This document shows positions 41,514 to 49,626 of a stretch of 64,000 nucleotides of DNA, piece by piece (position 1 is the stretch's first letter; each line of letters starts with the position of its first letter). The stretch lies in NCBI RefSeq assembly GCF_004791585.1, contig NZ_SRUU01000018.1, positions 62,001 to 126,000 on the forward strand, in the 5' to 3' direction. Made by a program: the position numbers and the translations under genes. The notes under the pieces are model-generated. The model made no database searches. It was not told the origin of the DNA and was given only the letters and a program-made list of their open reading frames with translations. Source of the stretch: Mesorhizobium sp. M1C.F.Ca.ET.210.01.1.1 (lineage in GTDB: Bacteria > Pseudomonadota > Alphaproteobacteria > Rhizobiales > Rhizobiaceae).

Positions 41514-42977
41514 ATGCGCGCCCAGCCCACGGCATCGCATTATGTCAACGGCCGCTACATCGAGGACGAAGGCGGCGCGCCTTTGCCGGTGATATATCCG
41601 GCGACCGGCGAGACCATCGCGACACTGCATTCGGCGACGCCGAATGTGCTGGAACTGGCGATCGAGGCCGCGCGCGCCGCCCAGCCGGCCTGGGCAAGAT
41701 TGAAGCCTGTGGAACGCGGGCGCATCCTGCGCCGAGCAGCCGACATCCTGCGCGCCCGCAACGCCGATCTCGCCCGTCTCGAGACGCTCGATACCGGCAA
41801 GGCGATCCAGGAGACGCTGGTGGCCGATGCGCCTTCGGCCGCCGATTGCCTCGAATATTTCGCCGGCGCGGTCGCCGCCTTCAACGGCGAGATGATCGAT
41901 CTCGGTGGGCCCTTCGCCTACACAAGGCGCGAGCCGCTTGGCGTCTGTGTCGGCATCGGCGCCTGGAACTATCCGATCCAGATCGCCGGCTGGAAGTCGG
42001 CGCCGGCACTCGGCATGGGCAACGCCATGGTGTTCAAGCCATCGGAGAACACGCCGCTGTCGGCGCTGGCGCTGGCCGAGATCTACTCGGAGGCGGGCCT
42101 GCCCGACGGACTGTTCAACGTCGTGCAAGGATATGGCGATGTCGGCGCCGGCCTTGTCGGCCACGATGTCGTCGCCAAGGTCTCGGTCACCGGTTCGGTG
42201 CCGACCGGCCGAAAAGTACTGTCGCTCGCCGGTTCGAAGATGAAGCACGCGACGATGGAGCTCGGAGGGAAATCGCCGCTGATCGTCTTCGATGACGCCG
42301 ATCTCGAAAACGCCATCGGCGGCGCCATGCTCGGCAATTTCTATTCGAGCGGCCAGATCTGCTCCAACGGCACGCGCGTCTTCGTGCAGAAGGGCCTGCA
42401 CGACCGTTTCGTCGAGCGGCTGGTCGAGCGCACCAAGAAGATCCGCATCGGCGATCCGCTCGATCCGGAAACGCAGATGGGGCCCCTGGTCAACAAGGCG
42501 CAGCAGGACAAGGTCGTTTCCTATATCGCGGCCGGCAAGCAGGACGGCGCGACGCTCGCCTGCGGCGGCAACGTGCCATCACTGCAGGGCTTCGGGGGCG
42601 GCTTCTTCGTCGAGCCAACGGTGTTCACCAATGTCACCGACGGCATGCGCATCGCGCGCGAGGAGATCTTTGGGCCGGTGATGAGCGTGCTGAAGTTCGA
42701 TAGCGAGGACGAGGTGATCGAGCGCGCCAACGGCACCGAGTTTGGCCTTGCCGCCGGCGTGTTCACGCGCGACCTGCCGCGCGCCCACCGGGTGATCGCC
42801 GAGTTGCAGGCCGGCACCTGCTGGATCAACGCCTACAATCTGACGCCGGTGGAAATGCCGTTCGGCGGCGTCAAGCAGTCGGGCATCGGCCGCGAGAACT
42901 CGCTTGCCGCGCTGGCGCATTACTCGCAGCTGAAGGCGGTGTATGTCGAGACGGGGGACGTGGCGAGCCCGTATTGA
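41514..42977 (+). CDS. betB: Betaine aldehyde dehydrogenase
   Basis: A 487-residue NAD(P)-dependent aldehyde dehydrogenase that makes the osmoprotectant glycine betaine. Catalytic residues are Glu249 in TMELGGKSPLIV and Cys283 in SSGQICSNGTRVF. The WNYPIQIAGWKSAPALGMGN region is typical of BetB. ATG 41514 has a GGAGA site 5 nt upstream and is preferred to the in-frame ATG at 41460. It is the last gene of the operon, convergent with the mannose-1-phosphate guanylyltransferase gene. Confidence 0.94.
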   Translation: MRAQPTASHYVNGRYIEDEGGAPLPVIYPATGETIATLHSATPNVLELAIEAARAAQPAWARLKPVERGRILRRAADILRARNADLARLETLDTGKAIQETLVADAPSAADCLEYFAGAVAAFNGEMIDLGGPFAYTRREPLGVCVGIGAWNYPIQIAGWKSAPALGMGNAMVFKPSENTPLSALALAEIYSEAGLPDGLFNVVQGYGDVGAGLVGHDVVAKVSVTGSVPTGRKVLSLAGSKMKHATMELGGKSPLIVFDDADLENAIGGAMLGNFYSSGQICSNGTRVFVQKGLHDRFVERLVERTKKIRIGDPLDPETQMGPLVNKAQQDKVVSYIAAGKQDGATLACGGNVPSLQGFGGGFFVEPTVFTNVTDGMRIAREEIFGPVMSVLKFDSEDEVIERANGTEFGLAAGVFTRDLPRAHRVIAELQAGTCWINAYNLTPVEMPFGGVKQSGIGRENSLAALAHYSQLKAVYVETGDVASPY

Positions 42978-43014
42978 CGGATCACGAAGGAATGAGACGT
43001 ATGGTCTCTTTCCA

Positions 43015-45252
43015 TCACCCCTCCCCCGCCGTCCCGTCGAGATACTGCATCAGCGCACAGACGAGGTGATAAAAAATGCTGGCGGGCACGTCGGTCGCCA
43101 GTGAGCGGCCGCGCTCGTCGATGCGATCGATCCAGAGGCCGAGCGGCGCCGGGTCGATGTGCCAGCGAAACAGCCGGCCGACGCGCGCCTCGATCTCGGG
43201 CTTGAGGTCCGGCCCGCCCGAGCCGTCGAGCGCGAGCGCCGCTTTCACGGCTTCGGCCTGCGGCCAGCTTCGCGATACTGTGTCGAGCGGCAGCCCCTGG
43301 CGCGAGACGGCGCCGTAAGAAAGGCCGGTGGCGCGGTTGAGGCCGTTGGCGACAGCCGAGGCATAGAGCTTGCGGGCGAAGGCGGTGAGATCGGTCTGCC
43401 CGCTGCGGGCGGCGAAATCGGTGAGCAGCGAGGCCCATTCGAAATGGTGGCCGGGTTCGGTCCAGGTGCCCTTCTCGCCCGCCACCGGCTTCCAGCCGTC
43501 GTCGAAATATTCGCCCAGCGTCCAGCTGTCGGCATCGAAGAAATGGCTGCGGAACAGGTCGATGATGCGCGCTGCGCGACGCAGATAGCCGCGCTCGCCG
43601 GTCGCCTGGTGCCAGGCAAGAAAGGCTTCGAGCAGGTGCATATGCGGATTGGAGCGCCGCTCGCCCGCGCCATCGGAGGTTTCGAGGAAGCCGGTCATGC
43701 GGCTGTCCTCGAGATGGGCATCGAGAAAGGCGAAGGTCTCCTCGCCCAGCCGCAAGGCGTCCGGATGTCCGGACATATGGGCATGCGCGAGCGCCAGCAG
43801 AACACAGGAATGATCGTAGGCGTCCTCCACGGGGTCGGCGACCGAGCCGTCGATATTGAGCGTGCGCACCCAGCCGCCCCTGTCGGTGCGGCCCTTGCCG
43901 GCCATGAAGTCGATGCCGTGGGCGATCAGCTTGTCGGCGGGGCCGTCCCACCCACGCTCCTTGGCGACGGCGAAGGCATAGACCTGGCGCGCCTGTGTTC
44001 GCATGCGCTTCGGCTTCATCAACGGTGACCCATCGAAGCCGAGCGCTTCGTGAAAGCCGCCATGGCGCTCGTCGACGCCTGACGTCGACCATAGCGGCAG
44101 CGTCTCGTCGAACAGCCAGTGATGCACACGCTGCCGCCAGGCGCCGCTCTCGATCACACGGTCCGGCGCCGGTGTGAACTTCGTCTCCAGCCGTCCGGAC
44201 TTCTCCAACTGCTCGACGATCTTCTTGACGTGCTGGCTGTGGCTGACTGGCGCGACGAAGGTAGCGTCGGCGGTCGAGACGATGGCGACGTCCTTCATGC
44301 CGATCGCCGAAAGCAGGCGGCCCTCGCCGCGGATGTAGGAGTTCTCGCAATCGATGGCGACAACGTCGCCGACGATGACATTGCCTTGCCTGTCGGACGG
44401 GCCGACATCGAGCAGCGATTGCCAGGAGCCGAGATCGTTCCAGCGGAAGCCGGCCGGCACCAAGGCGATATCCTTCGCGCGCTCCATGATGGCGTAGTCG
44501 ATCGAAGTCGACGGGATCGCGGAGTAAAGCTCCTGCGGCATGTAGAGACCGGAGAGATCGCTGGTCGCCGCCTTGTAGGCGGCTTCCGTCGCCTGCCAGA
44601 TATCGGGCGCAAAGGCCGCGAAGGTATCGCGCATGGCGGCGGCGCGAAACAGGAAGATGCCGGTATTCCAGTAGAAATTGCCAGCGTCGAGATAGGTCCG
44701 CGCGGTGGAGAGATCGGGTTTCTCGACAAAGCGCGAGACGTCGAACACGCCGTCCCGGTCGGCCGCGACCTCGATGTAGCCGTAGCCGGTTTCTGGTTGG
44801 GCCGGCTTGATACCGAACACCACCAGCCGGCCGGCAAGAGCCGCTTCGGCACCTGCCTCGATGCTCTGCCAGAACTGGAGGGCGGTGGAAATCTCGTGGT
44901 CGGAGGGTACCACGAGAACCAGCGTGTCGCCAAAGTCAGAGAGCGTGCGCAGGCTGGCCAGCGCCACGGCAGCCGCGGTGTTGCGCCCTACCGGCTCGAA
45001 CAGCGGGCCGCCGCCGGAAAGATCGATGCCGGCAAGGTCGGCATGGACGCGCTCGGCGTGGCGCTCCGATGCGATCAGGAAGATCGGTGTGGCGCCTCCC
45101 GGCCGCGCCGCCAGCCGGCGCAAGGTCTTGGCCAGCATCGAACCGTCGCCGGAAAAATCGTGGAACTGCTTGGGATTGTCCTCGCGCGACAAGGGCCAGA
45201 GCCGCGAGCCGACGCCGCCGCTCATGACGAAACTGACGATGCGCTGGCTCAT
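43015..45252 (-). CDS. Fused mannose-1-phosphate guanylyltransferase / AGE family epimerase-isomerase
   Basis: 745 residues from ATG 45252. Residues about 1-350 form a GDP-mannose pyrophosphorylase with VMSGGVGSRLWPLSREDNPK, VVPSDHEI, SRFVEKPDL and FRWNDLGSWQSL. Residues about 370-745 form an (alpha/alpha)6 barrel of the N-acylglucosamine 2-epimerase family (RMRTQARQVYAFAVAKERGW, EDAYDHSCVLLALAHAHMSG, PGHHFEWASLLTDFA). Standard bifunctional ManC proteins instead carry a cupin phosphomannose isomerase. The fusion therefore probably supplies mannose-6-phosphate by a different isomerase and converts it to GDP-mannose for surface polysaccharides. An upstream ATG at 45288 is possible. Confidence 0.9.
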   Translation of the reverse strand: MSQRIVSFVMSGGVGSRLWPLSREDNPKQFHDFSGDGSMLAKTLRRLAARPGGATPIFLIASERHAERVHADLAGIDLSGGGPLFEPVGRNTAAAVALASLRTLSDFGDTLVLVVPSDHEISTALQFWQSIEAGAEAALAGRLVVFGIKPAQPETGYGYIEVAADRDGVFDVSRFVEKPDLSTARTYLDAGNFYWNTGIFLFRAAAMRDTFAAFAPDIWQATEAAYKAATSDLSGLYMPQELYSAIPSTSIDYAIMERAKDIALVPAGFRWNDLGSWQSLLDVGPSDRQGNVIVGDVVAIDCENSYIRGEGRLLSAIGMKDVAIVSTADATFVAPVSHSQHVKKIVEQLEKSGRLETKFTPAPDRVIESGAWRQRVHHWLFDETLPLWSTSGVDERHGGFHEALGFDGSPLMKPKRMRTQARQVYAFAVAKERGWDGPADKLIAHGIDFMAGKGRTDRGGWVRTLNIDGSVADPVEDAYDHSCVLLALAHAHMSGHPDALRLGEETFAFLDAHLEDSRMTGFLETSDGAGERRSNPHMHLLEAFLAWHQATGERGYLRRAARIIDLFRSHFFDADSWTLGEYFDDGWKPVAGEKGTWTEPGHHFEWASLLTDFAARSGQTDLTAFARKLYASAVANGLNRATGLSYGAVSRQGLPLDTVSRSWPQAEAVKAALALDGSGGPDLKPEIEARVGRLFRWHIDPAPLGLWIDRIDERGRSLATDVPASIFYHLVCALMQYLDGTAGEG

Positions 45253-45487
45253 TCGGGTCTCGCTCGGAAGTTGGTCGATAGATAGCATGCCTGCTTTCAG
45301 GTGGTATTACCCGATTCGAAATCCGCGCGGGCCACGATACAAAACCAAGCCGTTTGGGCCAAAATCCGGCATGGTTTCGCGGCCGGACCCGAACAGCTTT
45401 CGCGAAAGCCGACGAAATGCGACACAAGTGCAGCCATTGGCGCTTGCAGTATCGAACAGCGGCGGCTATAAGCCCGCGGTCTGGTCA

Positions 45488-45564
45488 CGGAGTGTAGCGC
45501 AGTCTGGTAGCGCACATCGTTCGGGACGATGGGGTCGCAGGTTCAAATCCTGCCACTCCGACCA
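45488..45564 (+). tRNA. tRNA-Pro, anticodon CGG
   Basis: A 77-nt cloverleaf with encoded CCA. The acceptor stem CGGAGTG pairs with CACTCCG, the D-arm contains AGCGCAGTCTGGTAGCGC, the anticodon stem CATCG/CGATG holds the loop TTCGGGA (anticodon CGG), and the T-arm GCAGG-TTCAAAT-CCTGC is intact. A tyrosine integrase gene lies 1.3 kb downstream, so the 3' end of this tRNA is the likely attachment site. Confidence 0.95.
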
Positions 45565-45931
45565 GAAAAAACAATGGGTTAGCGATAGGGCATTTCGGCT
45601 ACCCCACAGATTTCCCCACAGAATGGTTGGAAAGTTCCTGCTGCTCGGTACAGCTTCAAGAAGCTGGCAATCGGTGGATGCCGTTGTTGCCGGAACGGCA
45701 GTTCATGAGCGGGTGTAGGGGTGAAGCTGCCCTTGCTAACCGGCCCAAATAGGATTTCTGCCCGCACGCCTCGAAGCACATCTGGATTGAGAACAGTTGG
45801 CCACGGCATCCAAGCTAATGGTCCTGCCGCCAGCGCGAAGGCTCGAGCCAGCGTTCGCGGTCACCCGCTTGTTAGAGTTGCGAAGACTGCGTCAGCAGTG
45901 GACCAGGCGCAGGCGGTCTGTGTGCTCACGA
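45565..45931. other. Gap after tRNA-Pro without a recognisable gene
   Basis: 367 bp between the tRNA and the DUF6471 gene. A 76-codon open frame on the minus strand (45579-45809) has no family resemblance or good ribosome site and is not called. I see no clear duplicate of the tRNA 3' end here. Confidence 0.4.
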
Positions 45932-46153
45932 TCAATCGAGCTTCAACCTCTGCGACCCTATCGCCTTGAGGCACTGGGCGAAGAAAACGGCGGTGAAGCG
46001 TCCGCGTGAGAGCTTGTTGGCGATGTTCGCCTCTTTTTCGTCGACCCCTATGGCGGCCAGTTTTTCGACCAGATCGGCGTAGCTGAGCCCCCGGAGCTTC
46101 AGCTCAGCTTTCACGAGCCCGCTTAGCAGCCGCTCCCACTCGGTCTGGGTCAT
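45932..46153 (-). CDS. DUF6471 domain-containing small protein
   Basis: A 73-residue protein: MTQTEWERLLSGLVKAELKL, then LSYADLVEKLAAIGVDEKEA and NIANKLSRGRFTAVFFAQCL. The pattern looks like a short helix-turn-helix and matches DUF6471 proteins I recall from mobile regions of Alphaproteobacteria. The ATG at 46153 begins the conserved part; an upstream in-frame ATG at 46192 is less likely. A perfect TATACTG/CAGTATA dyad lies about 80 bp upstream, suggesting autoregulation. Confidence 0.75.
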   Translation of the reverse strand: MTQTEWERLLSGLVKAELKLRGLSYADLVEKLAAIGVDEKEANIANKLSRGRFTAVFFAQCLKAIGSQRLKLD

Positions 46154-46230
46154 CCGAACTTTCTCCGCCAAAAAATGCCCGGTCCATTGCACGTCTCATT
46201 TTCGTAGCTATATATCTCAAGCATTGTATT

Positions 46231-46248
46231 TATACTGAAAACAGTATA
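46231..46248. promoter_or_regulatory. Perfect dyad operator upstream of the DUF6471 gene
   Basis: TATACTG-AAAA-CAGTATA, 7-bp arms around 4 bp, inside an AT-rich stretch between the DUF6471 gene and a broken small ORF on the other strand. It has the form of a site for a small dimeric HTH repressor. Confidence 0.55.
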
Positions 46249-46279
46249 ATTTGACTAATCTCGAATAGGAACACACGAC

Positions 46280-46493
46280 ATGACCCTGAACCAAACAACG
46301 GCTACGTGCTGACGGATCTCGCACACTCTCCTCGGAGTTGGACCTTCACTACGATGACGAGGATCTCCACGCCCTCAAGCCAACGATCGAAACCTTGCGA
46401 CGTGCCGCTACCGTGATGAGGGACGTCGGCTACGCAACTCCTCAAGTCTACCATCACGTCGTGGACCGTTTCGAACGGACGAATCGCCCCTAA
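46280..46493 (+). pseudogene. Small frameshifted ORF, unknown
   Basis: ATG at 46280, 6 bp after an AGGAAC ribosome-like site, stops after 10 codons. A shifted frame then reads ELDLHYDDEDLHALKPTIET and ATVMRDVGYATPQVYHHVVD to a TAA at 46491-46493. That second segment has normal-looking coding composition and no stops. A single indel near 46310 would join them. I do not recognise the family. Confidence 0.35.
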
Positions 46494-46863
46494 CATAGCG
46501 ATCCGGCAGCAAAATTCCACGGCGCCCGACCACCTCTCTTCACAGGACTTTCCGAGATGCTTCAGCCATTCGATCCCTCCATCTCGAGCTCCGATTACCT
46601 AGCTCCGGCGCCCGAGTGCCATCGAGCCGGAACGTCCAAACTGATCGAAAAGCTGGCGTGGATGCCGGACTACGACGGCTACGACTGCGGGATCAAAAGG
46701 AGCATGTCGCCATCCTGATCGATCAACCCAACTGGAGCGCCGCCGTAAGCGATGGGCGCACCTGAGCCTCTGTGTGGAGCGGGATGCGGGACGAGTAGTA
46801 ACCCAAAATGATCGCCGGGAAAGACTACGCCACCGTGGCCGCGATCGCCGAGATGAGGAAAAG
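46494..46863. other. Upstream region of the integrase gene with possible coding remnants
   Basis: 370 bp. An ATG at 46557 opens 53 codons (MLQPFDPSISSSDYLAPAPE and on, ending at 46718) with no recognised family. The integrase frame is open upstream to 46774 (RRERLRHRGRDRRDEEK). Segment 46804-46862 reads MIAGKDYATVAAIAEMRK in another frame, resembling the HTH end of a large serine recombinase. All are weak and may be relics. Confidence 0.3.
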
Positions 46864-48129
46864 ATGTCGAGGACTTCGAAAGGAGCCCGCCTTGTGTGGC
46901 GCGATGAAAGCAGGAAGCAGGACGGAGCCCTGCGCAGCCGGGCCGGCTGGTTCATCCGCGATGGCGGCACCTTCATCAGCGCTTGCGGCGGCACTGGCAA
47001 CCGCGAACGCGCTGAAAAGCGGCTCGCCAGTTACATCACCGAAAAGTACCAGCCGGTCCGCCAGCGCGGTCGTGATCCCGCTACCGTCGCGATAGTCGAC
47101 GCCGTTAGTGTTTACCTAACAGATGTCGCGCCCTGTCACGCCAAGCCCAAACAGACTTCTGGCCGCATGGTCGCGGTGATGAACTGGTTCGGCGATATGA
47201 TGATTGGTGACATCCACGGCAAGATCTGCCGTGACTATGCCAAAGCGCACGGGGGCGGTGCCGCCGCCAGGCGACAGTTGGAGGACCTGCGGGCGGCGCT
47301 GAACCACTATCACCGAGAAGGCTATGTGACCTCGACGCCGGCGATCGTGCTGCCGCCGAAGTCCGCGCCAAGGGACCGCTGGCTTACCCGTGACGAGGCA
47401 GCAGCATTGCTTCGCGCTGCTTGGCGCATGCGGCAGTCCTGGAAGGGCCAGCCTAGCGACCGTCGCACAGGGCGCCACGTCGCGCGTTTCATCCTCGTCG
47501 CGCTGTATACCGGCACTCGTTCGGCCGCGATCTGCGGTGCCGCCGTGCGACCGACGGACGGGGTAGGCCATGTCGACCTCGAACGCGGCGTGTTCTATCG
47601 TCGCGCAGCTGGTCGCCTCGAGACGAAGAAACGCCAGCCGCCGGTGCGCCTGCCCGATCGTCTGCTGGCCCATATAGGGCGATGGGCGGTCACCCCGCTG
47701 GAGATCAAGACCAAGGGCCGCGGTAAAAGCGCAAACATCGGCCGAATGATTGCCCACGACTATGTCGTGGAGTGGAACGGCAAGCCTATCCAGTCGATCA
47801 GAAAAGCTTTCCGTTCAGTGGTCGAGGCTGCCGGGCTCGGCTGGTACAAAGATGTTTTGGCGCCGGACGGCAGCATCAAGCGTGAATTCCGCACGGACGT
47901 GACCTTGCACATCTTCCGCCACACGGCAGCCACCTGGCTGATGCAACAGGGCTCTGATCCCTGGGCAGCCGCCGGCTTCCTCGGCATGACCGTGGACATG
48001 CTGATCCAGACCTATGGGCACCATCACCCCGATTTTCAGGCCGAAGCCACCCGTGCGATCGTATCCAAGGCGCGTTCGCGAAACCTCCCAGCTCATGATC
48101 GTGCGAAATCCCTGCGCACGATCAAATGA
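46864..48129 (+). CDS. Tyrosine-type site-specific integrase
   Basis: A 421-residue phage/island integrase. Residues about 60-170 form the N-terminal core-binding region; the catalytic domain starts near 180. Box I Arg is in LVALYTGTRSAAICG, the HxxR is in HIFRHTAATWLMQQG and the Tyr nucleophile is in LIQTYGHHHPDF. Such enzymes integrate elements at tRNA 3' ends; tRNA-Pro lies 1.3 kb upstream. Start ATG 46864 is chosen; the open frame continues upstream without similarity. It is probably the integrase of the element that starts at the tRNA. Confidence 0.9.
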   Translation: MSRTSKGARLVWRDESRKQDGALRSRAGWFIRDGGTFISACGGTGNRERAEKRLASYITEKYQPVRQRGRDPATVAIVDAVSVYLTDVAPCHAKPKQTSGRMVAVMNWFGDMMIGDIHGKICRDYAKAHGGGAAARRQLEDLRAALNHYHREGYVTSTPAIVLPPKSAPRDRWLTRDEAAALLRAAWRMRQSWKGQPSDRRTGRHVARFILVALYTGTRSAAICGAAVRPTDGVGHVDLERGVFYRRAAGRLETKKRQPPVRLPDRLLAHIGRWAVTPLEIKTKGRGKSANIGRMIAHDYVVEWNGKPIQSIRKAFRSVVEAAGLGWYKDVLAPDGSIKREFRTDVTLHIFRHTAATWLMQQGSDPWAAAGFLGMTVDMLIQTYGHHHPDFQAEATRAIVSKARSRNLPAHDRAKSLRTIK

Positions 48130-48166
48130 AATGAGTGCTCACCATCGCGTGAAATGACTGCTCATC
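48127..48166. repeat. Two short direct repeats after the integrase
   Basis: TGAAATGAGTGCTCACC (48127-48143) and TGAAATGACTGCTCATC (48150-48166), 23 bp apart. Such tandem end-repeats are typical of IS21-type element termini, so this may be a leftover IS end. Confidence 0.4.
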
Positions 48167-48272
48167 ACCAACGAATGCGCAGCCAACAAACTGTCATTGG
48201 ATCGCGCCGGGGGCGAGGCACCTATGCCCGAGGCATAGAGAAGATGCTATAGCTCATTATCTGTGGCAATCT

Positions 48273-48299
48273 GAGTTATAGAAAGGTGTCCTATAACTC
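48273..48299 (+). promoter_or_regulatory. Perfect inverted repeat abutting the fic start codon
   Basis: GAGTTATAG (48273-48281) and CTATAACTC (48291-48299) are perfect 9-bp arms with a 9-bp loop AAAGGTGTC. A related half-site CTATAGCTC lies at 48247-48255. The second arm ends right before ATG 48300, so the only ribosome-like site (AAAGG) is in the loop. It could be an operator or an RNA hairpin that governs translation. Confidence 0.6.
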
Positions 48300-49415
48300 A
48301 TGGCATGGAATTGGGAGCAGGCTGACTGGCCGCATTTTACCTACGAAAAGAAGGTATTGGAACCGCTGGAAAGCGAGTTTCTATTGCGATCGGGCGAGTT
48401 TCTGGGCGTCTTTCGTCACGTCGGTTCCGACGATCGCGATCAGATTCGCATCGATCTTATCAGCGAAGAGGCCTTGAAGACGTCCGCAATCGAGGGGGAG
48501 TATCTCAACCGCGAGAGCCTGCAATCATCCTTGCGCCAGCAACTTGGGCTGGGTTGCGAGACCAGACGCATTCCGCCGGCCGAGCGCGGTATCGCCGAAA
48601 TGATGGCCGATGTGTATTTGCATTTTGCCGATACGCTCTCGCATCGCACGCTCTATGCTTGGCACAAAATGGTGATGTCGGGTGAACGGCGTATCGAGAC
48701 CATCGGCAACTATCGCCAGCATGCCGATGCTATGCAGATCGTTTCCAATCGGCTGGATAAGCCCAAAGTGCATTTCGAAGCGCCGCCCTCCGCGCGAGTG
48801 AAAACCGAAATGGACGCCTTCGCCGCCTGGTTTAACGATACCGCCCCCAAGGGCAAGACGCGGCAACCGGCGTTGACGCGTGCCGGTATCGCGCACCTCT
48901 ATTTCGAGAGCATTCACCCGTTCGAGGATGGCAACGGTCGCATAGGGCGTGCCATTTGCGAAAAGGCGCTGGCACAAAACCTGGGAGAACCCAGCCTCAT
49001 CGCTTTGGCGTACACAATCGAACGCCACCGCAAGGCCTATTACGACATGCTAGAAGCCAGCAATAAGAGCAACGCGATTACAGAGTGGCTGCTCTATTTC
49101 GCTAACATGATCCTTGAAGCCCAGCGTGTAACGCTGGCCCGTGTTGAATTCGCCGTCGCCAAAGCCAAGTTTTACGAACGCCACCGCGATCAGTTCAACG
49201 AGCGGCAGGAAAAGGTTATCGCTCGTATGTTCCGTGAAGGGATCGACGGCTTCAAGGGTGGTTTCAGCGCCGAAAACTACATCGCCATCACGCAGGCTTC
49301 ACGCGCCACGGCAACCAGAGATTTACAGGATTTGGTTATCAAGGGCGCGCTTGCAAGGACCGGGGAGCGTAGGCACACGCGTTACGCACTCCGCGTGTCC
49401 AATTCTAACGGTTAG
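48300..49415 (+). CDS. Fic family protein with DUF4172 N-terminus (class II)
   Basis: 371 residues. The N-terminal DUF4172 region carries the inhibitory helix motif T61-SAI-E65-G66, matching (S/T)xxxE(G/N), which blocks ATP gamma-phosphate binding in class II Fic proteins. The core motif HPFEDGNGRIGR has catalytic His206. A C-terminal winged-helix part (FSAENYIAITQASRATATRD) follows. Fic enzymes add AMP or related groups to target proteins. No separate antitoxin is expected because the inhibitory helix is in cis. The start codon abuts a perfect inverted repeat. Confidence 0.9.
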   Translation: MAWNWEQADWPHFTYEKKVLEPLESEFLLRSGEFLGVFRHVGSDDRDQIRIDLISEEALKTSAIEGEYLNRESLQSSLRQQLGLGCETRRIPPAERGIAEMMADVYLHFADTLSHRTLYAWHKMVMSGERRIETIGNYRQHADAMQIVSNRLDKPKVHFEAPPSARVKTEMDAFAAWFNDTAPKGKTRQPALTRAGIAHLYFESIHPFEDGNGRIGRAICEKALAQNLGEPSLIALAYTIERHRKAYYDMLEASNKSNAITEWLLYFANMILEAQRVTLARVEFAVAKAKFYERHRDQFNERQEKVIARMFREGIDGFKGGFSAENYIAITQASRATATRDLQDLVIKGALARTGERRHTRYALRVSNSNG

Positions 49416-49533
49416 GCCTTCTACTCCTACCCATGATCTCGCACGAAATGCCGCATGCGGTCGGTGACCGTCAAGGAATGCATCACCCATGGCATCTGAC
49501 TGAGATAGTGCCGAGCGTCGATCAACGCCCCTC

Positions 49534-49626
49534 CTACCCGCCGAGGTCGCCGACATCGCCTTCCACAACGAGGCGGCGGTCTATGACCTGCTGTTTCGTG
49601 CGGCATCGGAGACGATGCTGACGATG
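49534..49626 (+). mobile_element. Fragment of an IS91-family transposase gene
   Basis: In one frame the sequence reads LPAEVADIAFHNEAAVYDLL and FRAASETMLTM, a stretch characteristic of the zinc-binding/Y2 transposases of IS91-like elements. It begins and ends abruptly and is joined at about 49627 to LysR-like coding sequence. Only about 31 codons remain. Confidence 0.65.

Noticed and set aside
39786..42401. An 871-codon minus-strand frame opposite betA and betB
   Set aside because: Shadow of two well-supported dehydrogenase genes.
48300..49415. Fic protein as the toxin of a two-gene toxin-antitoxin pair
   Set aside because: The inhibitory (S/T)xxxE(G/N) motif is within the same protein (class II) and no small antitoxin gene adjoins it.
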